A DNA stretch of 64,000 nt from assembly GCA_032207245.1 (NCBI GenBank), contig CM063502.1, positions 66,155,069 through 66,219,068 on the forward strand, in the 5' to 3' direction. Position 1 is the first letter of the stretch; the number at the start of each line of letters is the position of its first letter. A program made the position numbers and the translations under genes. The notes beneath the pieces were generated by a model, which was not told the origin of the DNA, ran no database searches, and was given only the letters and a program-made list of their open reading frames with translations. The stretch comes from Pardosa pseudoannulata (Eukaryota > Arthropoda > Arachnida > Araneae > Lycosidae). Below, piece after piece: positions 1 to 11,235 of this stretch.

Positions 1-380
<380 letters not shown>

Positions 381-381
<1 letters not shown>

Positions 382-1039
382 AGCTGGTAATTTAAGAACA
401 ATATTTAAAATATTAACATTTATCTTGAGATAAAATTTGAGTTTGAGAAAAGTATTTGTAGGAAGGTTGTTATCTCTTCTTCAGCTGTAAAAAGTTAAAA
501 GGTTATCCTTGCGTGACAAAATTTGATTTATGATGCATCTAGCCATCAAATATTCTTTTATATCCTAGTGTCAAAAGATTAAACTAAATTTGTTTTAATT
601 ATAGTCTTAATGTATGTGCTCTTAGGTATTTATTCCTTAATAGCAAAGTTAGTGCATTGCTTTAGAGAAAACAAGATTATCAGATAAATGTTAGAATTTA
701 AACAATTAATTGCACGCTTCAGAACTTTTATGGCCTGTAACAAGAGATTAGGGAAATTATTTCACCCTCGCTAGTTAAACTGATATCTGAACTGATATGA
801 GTTATTTCATGGCATAAACAGAAGTTTTAAATTTCAACTATTTGATATTATATAATATATGATTGATTATCTTTTAACCCAACCCAAACTGGGACACAAA
901 CAAGCACATATGTGTATGTGTGTGTGTGTGTGTAGGTCTAAAACGGAAAACTAAAGTTTATAGTTCATTTTCATATAATTAACCATGTATTCTTTTCTCA
1001 TAAAGTCACATGTTGGAAAAAAAAGTAAAGTAGTTTGTT
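381..1039. other. AT-rich DNA with no gene; short (GT)n at 907-934
   Basis: No open frame of note and no recognisable repeat family. A short GTGTATGTGTGT-type microsatellite lies at about 907-934. Otherwise I see nothing in it. Confidence 0.7.
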
Positions 1040-1475
1040 AAGTTGTGATACGTGATGGACCTTCACGAACAACCGCTACTTTGTGAGCTATGCAATTATC
1101 AATGAGATACTTTGAAAACTCACATCAGGTCGCCAACCTTGCCGAGTGCAAGGTGATTGCGATGCCACACTGGACCTTCCCTCAATTTAGATCAATAACA
1201 GGAAGGCGGAGTATGTTTCTGATGCCATATCTCTTCACCACTTGTCATCTTCTCAGTGACAGGACATCCAGACCTTCAAATGCATCATGCACGTTGTCTG
1301 GATGTAAAGTTATATGTTTCCTGTTCCTCTCAGGCTCATACCTGGCACTCCAGGATCAATACTGGCAAGCTTTCTCTCGCCCGAGATAACACGATGTGCT
1401 ATCTTGAACCAAAACCACAATCAGATGCCATGTATGCAGTGTTCGAAGTTGTCGTATGTTAAAACTATAGTGACA
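1040..1475. other. GC-richer block of unknown origin (decayed transposon or exon relic)
   Basis: About 430 bp is visibly richer in G+C and CpG than its surroundings, with sharp changes in composition at both ends. Two overlapping plus-strand open frames (1090-1389, 99 codons; 1256-1462, 68 codons) lie in it in different phases, and both minus-strand readings I tried contain several stops. I recognise no domain, signal peptide, tRNA promoter box or terminal inverted repeat. It is most easily read as a decayed mobile element or a retrocopy fragment. Identity is open. Confidence 0.45.
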
Positions 1476-4400
1476 CCAGAGTCATTTTAAGGAGGGTTTG
1501 ACTCCAAGACAAGAAAATACTGCAATGACCTACCTTTAGTCATCATTCGGACTTCTTTACGTAGAAAAGAATCCTGAATTAATTAGCACAATGTCTTCCG
1601 TTTCCCCACCAATAAAATAATTTGCTATTTTTATTCTTTTGCTGATTCCCATTATCACGAATTCGGGTGAATAATTTGAATCCTAATCGCTGGTTTTGCA
1701 GTTAGAGTTACGAATAACACAGCTAAATAATAACAGGAATTCACCCTTAACTATTTTTTCCAGGAATATAAATATGTTTCACTCAAGTAAGTCAAGTTTC
1801 TATCAAATTTCTATAAACAGACTTTTCCGGTAAAGGTATGCAGTAAAGCTGTTTTATTTTTTAGTTTTAACGCCAATAAAATAAGGATTTATGGTACTTG
1901 GTTTATCGATTACATCATTTTTGCTGATCCTAGAACTATCAAAAAACAATTGGTTTAGTTTCTGTTTATTTTAGTTATATTTAAGACACCGTCGTCCATT
2001 TATACAATCAGAGATACAAAGAGGGAGAGTGATATAAAATCTTAGACGCATCTTTTATTTTACACATTTTTCCGAGTATCGAAAAAAGAAATATTTGGCT
2101 GATAAATTCTAACCTTGGTTTTGCAAGGAAAATTAACTATTCCTTATAAAGCTACAGTTTGGAACACATCTAGTCTCAATCTCATTAGTTAAGATATACG
2201 AAATTCTTAATTTCAGGATCTATCAAGAACTTTATACGGATAAGAATTTTCGGAAACAGTGTGTAATAAAAATCTGGAAATTATTTGTAAGCATGTTGGA
2301 CACGATAACACGAGTTCTATAGATAATTCTCATTCATTAAAGATTACATTTCTTCAAAACTATGAAAAAGCCACATGATTTATTTACGCAAAAAATCCCA
2401 GAAATTATATTATTTGTTTAAAAATTTGCAGAACAGTTTTACATTTCGATTATTGTATAATTACATTTAATTTCATAAAAATTCATTTACCGACTGTGTG
2501 TGAGTATTAAACGGAAATACATTTTTTGTGCATGTGCAAATGATAGTGATTTTAGTTTTATTTTTTGTTGCCAACACTGTAAGCTAATTTTTACATAAAA
2601 TGTCTATCAGATAAATATTCAAATTTAAACAGATATTGATGTCTTAGTGGCTTCTTTCTCTCTGAAATGAGCTAATAATAAAGTATTAAACGATAAAGTG
2701 CTAAATAATAAAGCGTTTTACTAACAAAATAATTTTTAAACTTATCAGGAAGTTATTTAAAAACTATCCCAAATTCATTTTCTTTTTAATATAAATTATT
2801 TCTTATTTGATTTTAATGTTTGAATAAAACTGAATTTTCATTTATAGGATATCGGGAATAAGTGTCCTACATATAAGAAAAGAGCATGTGTAAAAAAAGT
2901 GAATTTATGTATCTAGCATAACTATACAAATCATACGTTTATTGGTAACTATACCTTTTAGATAACATTTAGTAATAACGATAATCAAAGCGGGTAAGTG
3001 CACTAGTAAATAACACCATTAATTTATAGTGATTTCAAGAAATCTGATAAACTTAAGCGTGTTTAACAGACTTACGCAAATTTATCAGACAAAAATTAAT
3101 TAAAGGGATTCAAATTAATACAAGTATTTACCCAACTGCTTTAAATCATGCAGTCTTTTCCATTACTATATTGCTCAATGAGTAAAAATGTTTTTAAGGC
3201 TTTAGCCTTATTCCTAGAAAATACTGTCTAATTTTAAAGTATCGACTTCCATGCAATATATGTCTGAGTTAAAAGTATTTAGTTAATTAAAATTCTTAAG
3301 TAAGTCTGTTTTTATTCCTAAAACATTTACCAAAAGGACAAATAGCTAAATTAAAGACAAGGTAGAAAAGCTGTACAATAGGTTCTATTAAGTTTTGAAT
3401 TCTAGTTATGTTTAAATTTTTAAGTGATTTTTAAATGTAAGTAATTAACTTTCCTAATACAGGGAAATTAATCAATTATCTATCATTAGTCTTTTAAGTC
3501 GCAGTTTCCATTAATAAACCGATTTAAAAGCTATGAAAGCATAGGTCCCTCAAGCAATACTAAATAATTTTTTCATTATCTATTAGAATTTTATTAGGCT
3601 GGAAACTGACTTTTAATTATTTTCTATGCTATTACAGAGTCAGTTTGTATTCATTAGTCTAATTTGTTAAATGATAAAATCAAATATAAAATATCAATTC
3701 AATGACAAACAAGCCAATGAGACTTATCGTAACATTTTAAAAACTTAACATAATGAATGCATAGTGTCTTTGTTATTTAATTCTCTTTTTTGTTTTTATG
3801 TTACTTATTACTTTATTAGTTGTTTTAAATGTTAACATGCGATGAAATATTAAAATAAATCTTAATAATAATCAGGTATAATGCGAGATATAATTTGTCT
3901 GCGTTTTTATCCAATATTAAAGCTTCTTATTTTTGATAATTTATAACTTACATCACTTTTGTTATAACCGCTATAACTGATGTCACGTTGTTTTTAGAAA
4001 CGTTACGCTTAATTTTTGCTTTTTTGTGGGGAAAATCCCAACTGTCATTGATATTAATTTTTATTGTGTGAAAGTAATATCTGTAAACAAGATAAAAATC
4101 TAAACACTTTAAAAGGAAAAATTGTAAATAAACAGAAAAGATAATAAATTTAATTTGTCAGCAATAATTTAGTATTTTTAATGTAATATTACCTTTTTGG
4201 CACGTATATAAATTAGAAAAAAACATGTTAGATCCACTTTATTAAATAAAATTATTTACTAGTTACTATTATTAATAGTTACTATTTTACTTTACTAGTT
4301 ACTATTAAGTACTTACAATTCCTTGTGTATAGGTCTCAAATTCATGGGATTTAATTACTATGAATGCGTGGTCTTGTTTTTTATTTACATTCATTTAAAT

Positions 4401-6414
4401 TTTTGAGTGACTTCTAGGTCAAGTAACCAAACCAGAGACCAGAAAAAGCATATCGTATATTCATTAGGCATTCTTTTAACTCGCAAAAAAAAGAGTAAAA
4501 GTTCTCTTTATATAAAATATTTTTAAAGCACATATAACTGAAAATATAATGAAAAAGAGCACAACACTCAAATGCATTAGCTATAATGATTTCTAGCTTA
4601 AAACTTGGTAAAAGATATGTATAAAAATATTCTTTTATGAGTTGCTATTGTGTATTCATTCGTACACACACTCATATATAGATATATACTTCGACAATGT
4701 TACTTGTCAAACATGAGTTTTTAGGAAAGATTTAATCCCAGAGTAAGAGTTAAATAAAAGAGTTTCCAGTTGAATACTTTTAAATTAAAAAGATCTTTCC
4801 TGATAAAACTGTTTTTACTATCGGTTTTATATACTATTAAATAATCAATAATATCTCAATAATATTGTAATGAACCTAATATTAGTTAGCGAATATAGAC
4901 TCAATGTAGGGGATTATAACTGCAACTAATTTTTTCCTATTGCAGACAATTTTCAAAGAATTTCCTTATATAATGTTCCTTCCATTTTGCATCCAGTTTA
5001 TGATAAAATATTCGCAAAATATACTGAAGAACATATAAACAGTCGTTTAAAATAGTTTAGAGAAAGCCGTAAAGAACTTAATAATCTCAGCCGTTTCAGG
5101 TATATTAAAAAAATATATTAAATATGTTGAAATACTTGATCTCTATTTGGAGAAAATTAGCTGAGAGAAAAACTTGCAAATAGTGAATGCTATTTTCAAA
5201 TCACTAGCACAAAATATTAAAGAGAAAGTGACAGAAGTCTTTTTAAGTAAAATGTATTTTTTAATTCGGTTGTAAGATTAAAATAAGCGTGAAAATACTA
5301 TCAGAGAATTTTTAAAGATAATTATCTATAAACATTTTAACACTGTTTCTTAAACATATTATTAGCTCCCTAAAAATCTGATTAAAAGCTTACTTAAACT
5401 TTTTATATCTATGTAGACGTCAAAAACATTTATCTGCATAGAAATAATGGAAAGGGACTTAAGAAAGAATGTAAACTTTCCCTTCGAGGTTATTACTCGC
5501 AAGTACTTTAAGGGGCACACAAAATTTGTATAATGCAATTATTACAGCAGTTTTTGCGTAGATTTTACTAATATGATTTGAGATAATTCAAGCAAGATAA
5601 TAGGTTTTTAAATAAGGTTACAAAATTAATACCGGTCCAAAAATCCAATCGAATCTCAATATCGAGCTACTTTTTCTCTTCCTAAACAGCTGTTTTTAAC
5701 AGCCAAACATGCATCACTAAGTATGACTTAGAGGGGACCTGAATTAATTAAGAATTTCAACGTTGTAGGAGAACAAGAAAACTCTAAAAATTTTTATACT
5801 TCTATTTGAGAAAAGCATAGATGTCATTAATGCCGTAATTTTTTATCTTTAATCAATGATTATATCTTGAAAAACCATGTATTATACGAAGATATATACT
5901 TTAATTTTATAGGTTTTTTCTGTATCTTTTACTGTTGAGTGCATTTTAAAGTTACAAAAATATGACTAATGCTTATTTATTGCTTTATGCATAAGAAACT
6001 TAAATAATACGTTTATTTGATTTTGGAATGTAATTGAATTTCTCTTGATATTAATTCTTCTCATTATTATGTTCGACTGTTTCCTCTTAGCTGAATTTTT
6101 TAGCTTTGTCACAGTATGTTCCAAGAAGATTCAGTTCCAAGAAACTCCATACAATTTGACTCAACTCACTCCCTGGTATTTGAAGAATAATTAAGATTAA
6201 AATATTTAAAACTAGATAATTCACCAAAATACCGGTAGTAAATTCAGAAATAATCTCTGTAGCATAATGATTTTCAGTATGGCTCACTCATGGAAGATTT
6301 AAAACAATTTGTTTGGGACGAAAGTTATAGAAAAGCTAATTTTCGGTTGAAAACGATGGAAATATTAAGTAAATTAATTTATTTACCTGCTTCAAAAATA
6401 GCTTTATGCTGAAG
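1476..6414. other. Featureless AT-rich DNA
   Basis: Only short chance-sized open frames (for example 6087-6287 minus). A small run of TAGTTACTATT-like words lies at 4258-4310. I see no RNA gene, transposon end or microsatellite longer than a few units. Confidence 0.7.
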
Positions 6415-7030
6415 AAAGCACTGGAGGTTAAAGTTATAATAATAATTTCTTGCATATGTGTATTAAAAGTTATGTTTTCCTTTTTAAGTATTTGAAAAGC
6501 CGAAAAAATAAAATTATTAATGTACCTACTTTTGTTGTACAAAACTTTTGATTGTTATATAAAACACTATATTGCACAAAAGTAAAATACTTACGTATTT
6601 TCGAGTTGTTATGCAAATTACTTATTAACTTCAAATCTATTTTCTCATTCTAATTTCTGAAGTTTAGCCTATTTTTTCACTTCAAAGAAAAAATCATGTT
6701 CTATTTAAAATCTCTGTGTAGTGCTCATTGTAGCTTAAGTTATAATAATTTCTTATATATGCAACAAAAGTTAAATTCTTAATGCAATGTGTTTAAAAAA
6801 CACATTACTAATATTCCTCTTCATATTTCCAAAATTTTTAATGTTATACAATGCATCGTGTGTTATACAAAAAGTTATAATTTACAATATTTTTTAGTTC
6901 ATTTGTCAATAACTGTTATTTATTAATCTATTGTTGCATTTTGTTTTTAAACTCAACTTATTTTCTTCATTTCTTAGTAATGCTTCTTATATTTAGAATT
7001 TCAGTGCAGTCTTCTTTCGAAAAAAATTAT
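6415..7030 (+). repeat. Decayed tandem duplication, unit about 300 bp
   Basis: The segment from about 6415 (ending with words such as AAGTTATAATAATAATTTCTT and AAAAGTTA) recurs in diverged form from about 6725 (AAGTTATAATAATTTCTT, CAAAAGTTA), followed in both by similar TATACAA-rich sequence. Similarity is patchy, so this is an old duplication or a chance similarity of AT-rich DNA. Boundaries are approximate. Confidence 0.4.
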
Positions 7031-7050
7031 TGCTAATGAATGATAAACGA

Positions 7051-7598
7051 GGAATCCCATATTCAGTCTAATTGTAGCTTATATTTCTTTCAATATTTTT
7101 TAGAAAATAAATTAGGCAATAATATAAAAATCCTTGTTAAACCTATTGATATGACTAGAAGACTTTTTCTGTGACTAAATCATTGTAGGTTTTAAAAATG
7201 CTGCACCTCAGTACAATTTGTGAGGTTCACTCTGGCATTTGTGTGGTTTTTAATTATGCATGTAACAAGTTTGCATCTACTCTCCAAGTGAGGTGAAACG
7301 AAAGGTTGAATGAGATTTGGTGGAATCCCATTTATTCAATTTAGTTGTAGCTTATATTTCTTTCAATACTTTTTAGAAAATAAATTAGGAAATAATATAA
7401 AAATCCTTTATTAAACCCATTGATATGACTAAAAGACTTTTTCTGTGACTAAATCATTGTAGGTTTCAAACATGCATCATCTAAGTACAATTTGTGAGAT
7501 TCATTCTGGTATTTTTGCGGTTTTAATTATGCATGTAACAAGAACAAGTCTGCATCCACTCTCCAAGTAAAGTGAAAGGGAAGGTTCAATGAGATTTA
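7051..7598 (+). repeat. Tandem duplication, two units of about 271 and 277 bp
   Basis: Unit 1 spans 7051-7321 and unit 2 spans 7322-7598. Both begin GGAATCCCAT and share TTGTAGCTTATATTTCTTTC, TTTTTCTGTGACTAAATCAT and CTCCAAGT near their ends. They differ by scattered substitutions and a few short indels. Neither unit has a coding frame. The duplication is of moderate age and is directly head to tail. Confidence 0.93.
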
Positions 7599-7635
7599 TA
7601 AAAGCCAGTCCAAGGGTAAAACTCGATAAAAAAAA

Positions 7636-7672
7636 GAAAAGAGACAAGAAGTCTTATTTCCTGTCTCTTTTC
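7636..7672 (+). other. Short inverted repeat (hairpin, 11-bp stem)
   Basis: GAAAAGAGACA at 7636-7646 pairs perfectly with TGTCTCTTTTC at 7662-7672 around a 15-base loop. There is no U-run placed as in a Pol III terminator and no gene next to it, so function is unknown and chance is possible. Confidence 0.5.
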
Positions 7673-7887
7673 TCTTTATCTAAGAAGTCTCTTTTTGTAA
7701 GGGAGTGAAAAGAGTAGGCGGAAGTAAGACAGCAATAAATGTGTGCAATTGAATAAAGTGTTACATTATTTTATCAAGTGAAAATCTTCCTTTTAGACAT
7801 GAACACAGACTTCATAAATGTAATGTAAATATTAAAATATTTTATTCAAATTCAGACATCTCATGTTATAACTCAGTCAAACAATGA

Positions 7888-8030
7888 CTGGTGGTAGAAC
7901 TAAACAGTTGGAGTGTTGTCTCTTGCTGATGGAGTCCGTGGGTTAAAAACCCAATGCTGGCACGGATATATAGTTCAAAAATGATTTTAAGTAATAGGAA
8001 CCGGTCTCATTGGCCCTCTTGTAACAGAAA
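7888..8030 (+). mobile_element. tRNA-derived SINE fragment, family 2
   Basis: A B-box-like GTGGGTTAAAAACCC at 7938-7952 follows a degenerate tRNA-like head. The body carries TGGCACGGAT and AAGTAATAGG, and it ends in ACCGGTCTCATTGGCCCTC (7999-8017 approximately). The same order of blocks (GTGGGTT, CATGGAT, AAGTAGTAGG, ACCGGTCTCATTAGCCCTC) occurs in reverse at 55012-55150, which makes this a dispersed family rather than a tRNA gene. Target duplications were not resolved. No protein is encoded, as expected for an element that would rely on a LINE. Confidence 0.7.
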
Positions 8031-8399
8031 ATAGGTATTAATTCAATAAATCAAGCCTAAACTTTATTACAACTCATTGTAAGCTTTAAACATGTGCTTC
8101 ATATGTAATACATTTATTAAACTATATTTATTTATGTATGTACATGTATGTGTAGAATAAAAGAACGGAAGGCAATATAGTATAAATTAAATTGTTACAT
8201 TATATGTATTCTCTAATATCATAAAAAATTATATTTTGCAATATGACTGACTCCTACAAGTAACATTTTGTACAAATACTTTCTCTTTCAAAATTTGAGT
8301 AGTTATATTATTTTGAGATTGCATGTCCTTAAAAAACTTTATAACTAAATATATTCTACATTTTTAATAAACGAATAGATTTTTTTCTTTTTTTAAGAA
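8031..8399. other. AT-rich DNA without a gene
   Basis: Nothing recognisable; the left edge of the next duplicated unit lies somewhere near 8400. Confidence 0.55.
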
Positions 8400-9010
8400 A
8401 AAAACAACTTTTAGTTTATCAATTTAGGCGGGAATGAAATTTCTCCTTTGTAAAACGTAATCAAACACTTGACAAATTATTGCACTGAACTTCCCAACTT
8501 ATTCAGAAGAATAATATGCATTCCCTTTCACAAAACTGTTGTTTACCGGAAAAATATTTCTTCTTAGTCTGGAAAAATTGATTTCCGCTCAGTAACTAGA
8601 CACAATAAATAAGATTAAATGCAATAGAAATGAAGACAAAGCCGCACAAATAATAGCTTAGAATGCGAAATCTCATGAGTTGATGTTTCCGGATTTCAGT
8701 TATTAGTTTTCTCCTTCATTTACTTCAGAAGTTAATCTTTCTGTGCCAGTATCTGAGCAGACAAGCAAATGCCAGGATTGTTGAGTACGAGGGTGATGTT
8801 TCTTTCTGATAAGACACCGCAGTTTTATAAAGGAGCAGTTCATATTGCATAACTTTTGTCTTGTCAGAATGTGTATCTGTTCTTGTCATACAATATAAAA
8901 AAATAATAATTATTGTCCTCGTTGAAATTTTTAATTCGCACTCTACAAACTTTACATATGAAAAATGCTTACAAAAATTATTTAACCTATCAGCATCAAC
9001 AAATGTCAAA
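8400..9010 (+). repeat. Copy A of a roughly 0.67-kb unit present three times
   Basis: Shares an ordered series of blocks with copies B and C: GGAAT/AAATTCCTCCTTTG, TTATTCAGAAGA, CATTCCCTTT, TTGTTTACC, AGACAAAGCCGCA, then a well-conserved core at 8667-8850. A 94-codon minus-strand open frame (8725-9009) lies in this copy, but its 5' part is broken by stops in copy B and its 3' part is disrupted in copy C, so I do not treat it as a gene. The left boundary is approximate. Confidence 0.88.
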
Positions 9011-9720
9011 ATATTAATAAAAATGAAATAGGGAAAGCTTCATAAGCTTTAAAAAATTAACAAAATTAATTCCATATTTTGAATAAAAAAAACTTTGTAT
9101 TTTATGAAAAACCAGTTTTTGATTTAGAAGTGTAGGCAAAAAAAAATTCCTCCTTTGAAAAGCGTAGTTCAAGGGTAGATAAATTATTTCACTGAGCTTG
9201 TTAATTTATTCAGAAGAACAATATACATTCCCTTTTATTAAACGGTTGTTTACCAGAAAAATTCTTTTTTTTTGTCGAAAAGATTGATTTCAGCTCAGTA
9301 ATTAGATACAGTGAATTATATTAAATACAATAGAAAATAAGACAAAGCCGCATAAATAAAAGCTTAGAATCCGAAATCTCATGAGTTGATGTTTCTGGAT
9401 TTCAGTTATTAGTTTTCTCCTTCATTTACTTCAGAAGTTAATCTTTCTGTGCCAGTATCTGAGCAGACAAGCAAATGCCAAGATTGTTGAGCACGAGGGT
9501 GATGTTTCTTTCTGATAAGACACCGCAGTTTTATAAAGGAGCAGTTCATATCGCATAACTTTTGTTTTGCCAGAATGTATACCTGTTCCCGTTATACCAT
9601 ATAATCGATAATAATTTTTGTCCTCGTGGAAATTTTTAATTCACACTATCCAAATATTACATGTGAAAAATGCTTACAAAAATTATTAATCTATCAGCAT
9701 TAACATATCTCAAAATACTA
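9011..9720 (+). repeat. Copy B of the roughly 0.67-kb unit
   Basis: Abuts copy A head to tail, beginning in ATTAATAAAAATGAAATAG, a motif that also precedes copy C. Its core (9373-9557) differs from that of copy A at only about four positions by my reading, whereas the rest of the unit differs much more often. The right edge, near CAAAATACTAG, is approximate. Confidence 0.9.
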
Positions 9721-10234
9721 GCATATATCTTGTCATATGACGGAATTAATAAAATTTTTAATTTCCTCTATGATGCAGTTAAATATAGCTTTTTTTTTGA
9801 CTGAGACTTATCTGGTGTACACTCATTAATTTGTTTATCTTCATACTCCTTTAAAGTCTCCCGATATTGTTAATGCCTTTTAGAATCACATTGAATTCAT
9901 TTAGTCAAACTGTGTGGTTATGTATAAAAAACAAACACACAAACGAACAAACTTCTTTGTTTTCAAAGATATATAAGTTAAATGCTAGATATTTATTAGT
10001 CTGTGAAAGAGACTCAGAGACTTTTATGAACGGAATTTGTTGTTAATATAAGTGATAAAATTTTCACTGCAACAAAACATAATCGATGATTAAATTTAAA
10101 ACTATCACGTATGTATCAAAATATATTATTTATACCAAATATAAAAGAAAAGTATTTACATAATATCTAAGTTCAGTGATAAAACGTATAAAAATAATGC
10201 AGACGATATTTAAATAATTTAAAATAAGAAATGA
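9721..10234. other. AT-rich spacer between copies B and C
   Basis: No similarity to the flanking unit and no gene visible. With the MITE and the fragment that follow, it separates copy C from the A-B pair. Confidence 0.6.
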
Positions 10235-10237
10235 TTA

Positions 10238-10373
10238 AGGGCCGGTCTCACCAACGTCGTTTAATGGCTAACCCCGATTAATCTCTGTTTAAAAGGATAA
10301 TTTCGTCCCACCATTGGTTGGCTAACTTGGTTAATCGTGGTTAGTGATTAAACGACTTTGATGAGACCGGTCC
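10238..10373. mobile_element. PIF/Harbinger-type MITE (136 bp)
   Basis: Nearly the whole element is a long imperfect inverted repeat. The left arm, beginning AGGGCCGGTCTCACCAACG, matches the reverse complement of the right arm (GGACCGGTCTCATCAAAG) and stays complementary for about 45 bp, through GTCGTTTAAT, CTAACC and GATTAA. The flanks are TTA at 10235-10237 and TTA at 10374-10376, the 3-bp TWA target duplication typical of PIF/Harbinger transposons. It encodes nothing. Family assignment rests on target site and arm composition, not on a database match. Confidence 0.82.
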
Positions 10374-10479
10374 TTAGTGAGATGGTTAAAAAAATGACGT
10401 CATAATGCAAAAAAATGTTATTTTTACCTATTTATTATGTGATAAACTTAATAACCTGCTCTTAACCGGGGAAAATAGA

Positions 10480-10671
10480 ACTTGAAATAACGTCATTAAA
10501 CGCTCGAAAAGGGAAGGAGACGGGGATTTCGAACATTTTAAAGACTTACTTTGAATTTCGCTAACCCTAACTCATCAAGAATCCAATATGGATGCCCCTT
10601 ATCGATTCCAGGTCCAACCACTTAAAATTCGAGGACAGACGGACAGATAACTTAGGCTATTATTAATATAG
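10480..10671 (+). mobile_element. Fragment resembling a transposon 3' end
   Basis: A GC-richer stretch with GGGAAGGAGACGGGG, CTAACCCTAACTC and GAGGACAGACGGACAGATAA, followed by CTATTATTAATATAGGG. The CAGACGGACAGA plus TATTAATAT arrangement resembles 3' ends of invertebrate repetitive elements as I remember them. This is recognition by style only, and no ends or target duplications were found. It abuts copy C directly. Confidence 0.35.
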
Positions 10672-10673
10672 GG

Positions 10674-11235
10674 TATTAATAAAAATAAAATAGTGAAGTT
10701 TAATTAACTTAAAAAATTAACAAAATGAATTCCATATTTTGAATTAAAAGAACTTTATATTTTATGCAAAACCAGTTTTTGATTTAGAAGTGTAGGCAAA
10801 AATAAAATTCCTCCTTTGTAAAACGTAATTCAAGGGTCGATAAACTATTCCACTGAGCTTCTTAATTTATTCAGAAGAACAATATACATTCCCTTTTATT
10901 AAACTGTTGTTTACCGGAAAAATATTTCTTCTTTGTCGAAAAGATTGATTTCCGCTCAGTAAGTAGACACAATAAATTAGATTAAATACAATGGAAAATA
11001 AGACAAAGCCGCATAAATAATAGCTTAGAATCCGAAATCTCATGAGTTGATGTTTCCGGATTTCAGTTATTTGTTTTCTCCTTCATTTACTTCAGAAGTT
11101 AATCTTTCTGTGCCAGTATCTGGATAGACAAGCAAATGTCAAGATTGTCGAGTACAAAGGCTATGTTTCTTCCTGATATGGTCTCGAAATTTTAAAGTCG
11201 AGCAGTTCATATTGAATAACTTTTGTTTTGCCCTA
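10674..11235 (+). repeat. Copy C of the roughly 0.67-kb unit
   Basis: Opens with ATTAATAAAAATAAAATAG and AATTAACAAAATGAATTCC, matching the start of copy B, and runs through the same block order. The core (11034-11215) is identical or close in its first half (to TGTGCCAGTATCTG) and diverges in its second half. Copy C therefore looks older than, or outside, whatever process keeps A and B alike. Confidence 0.88.

Noticed and set aside
8725..9009. 94-codon minus-strand frame in copy A as a gene
   Set aside because: The 5' half has stops in copy B, the 3' part is disrupted in copy C, and the A/B differences show no excess of silent changes.
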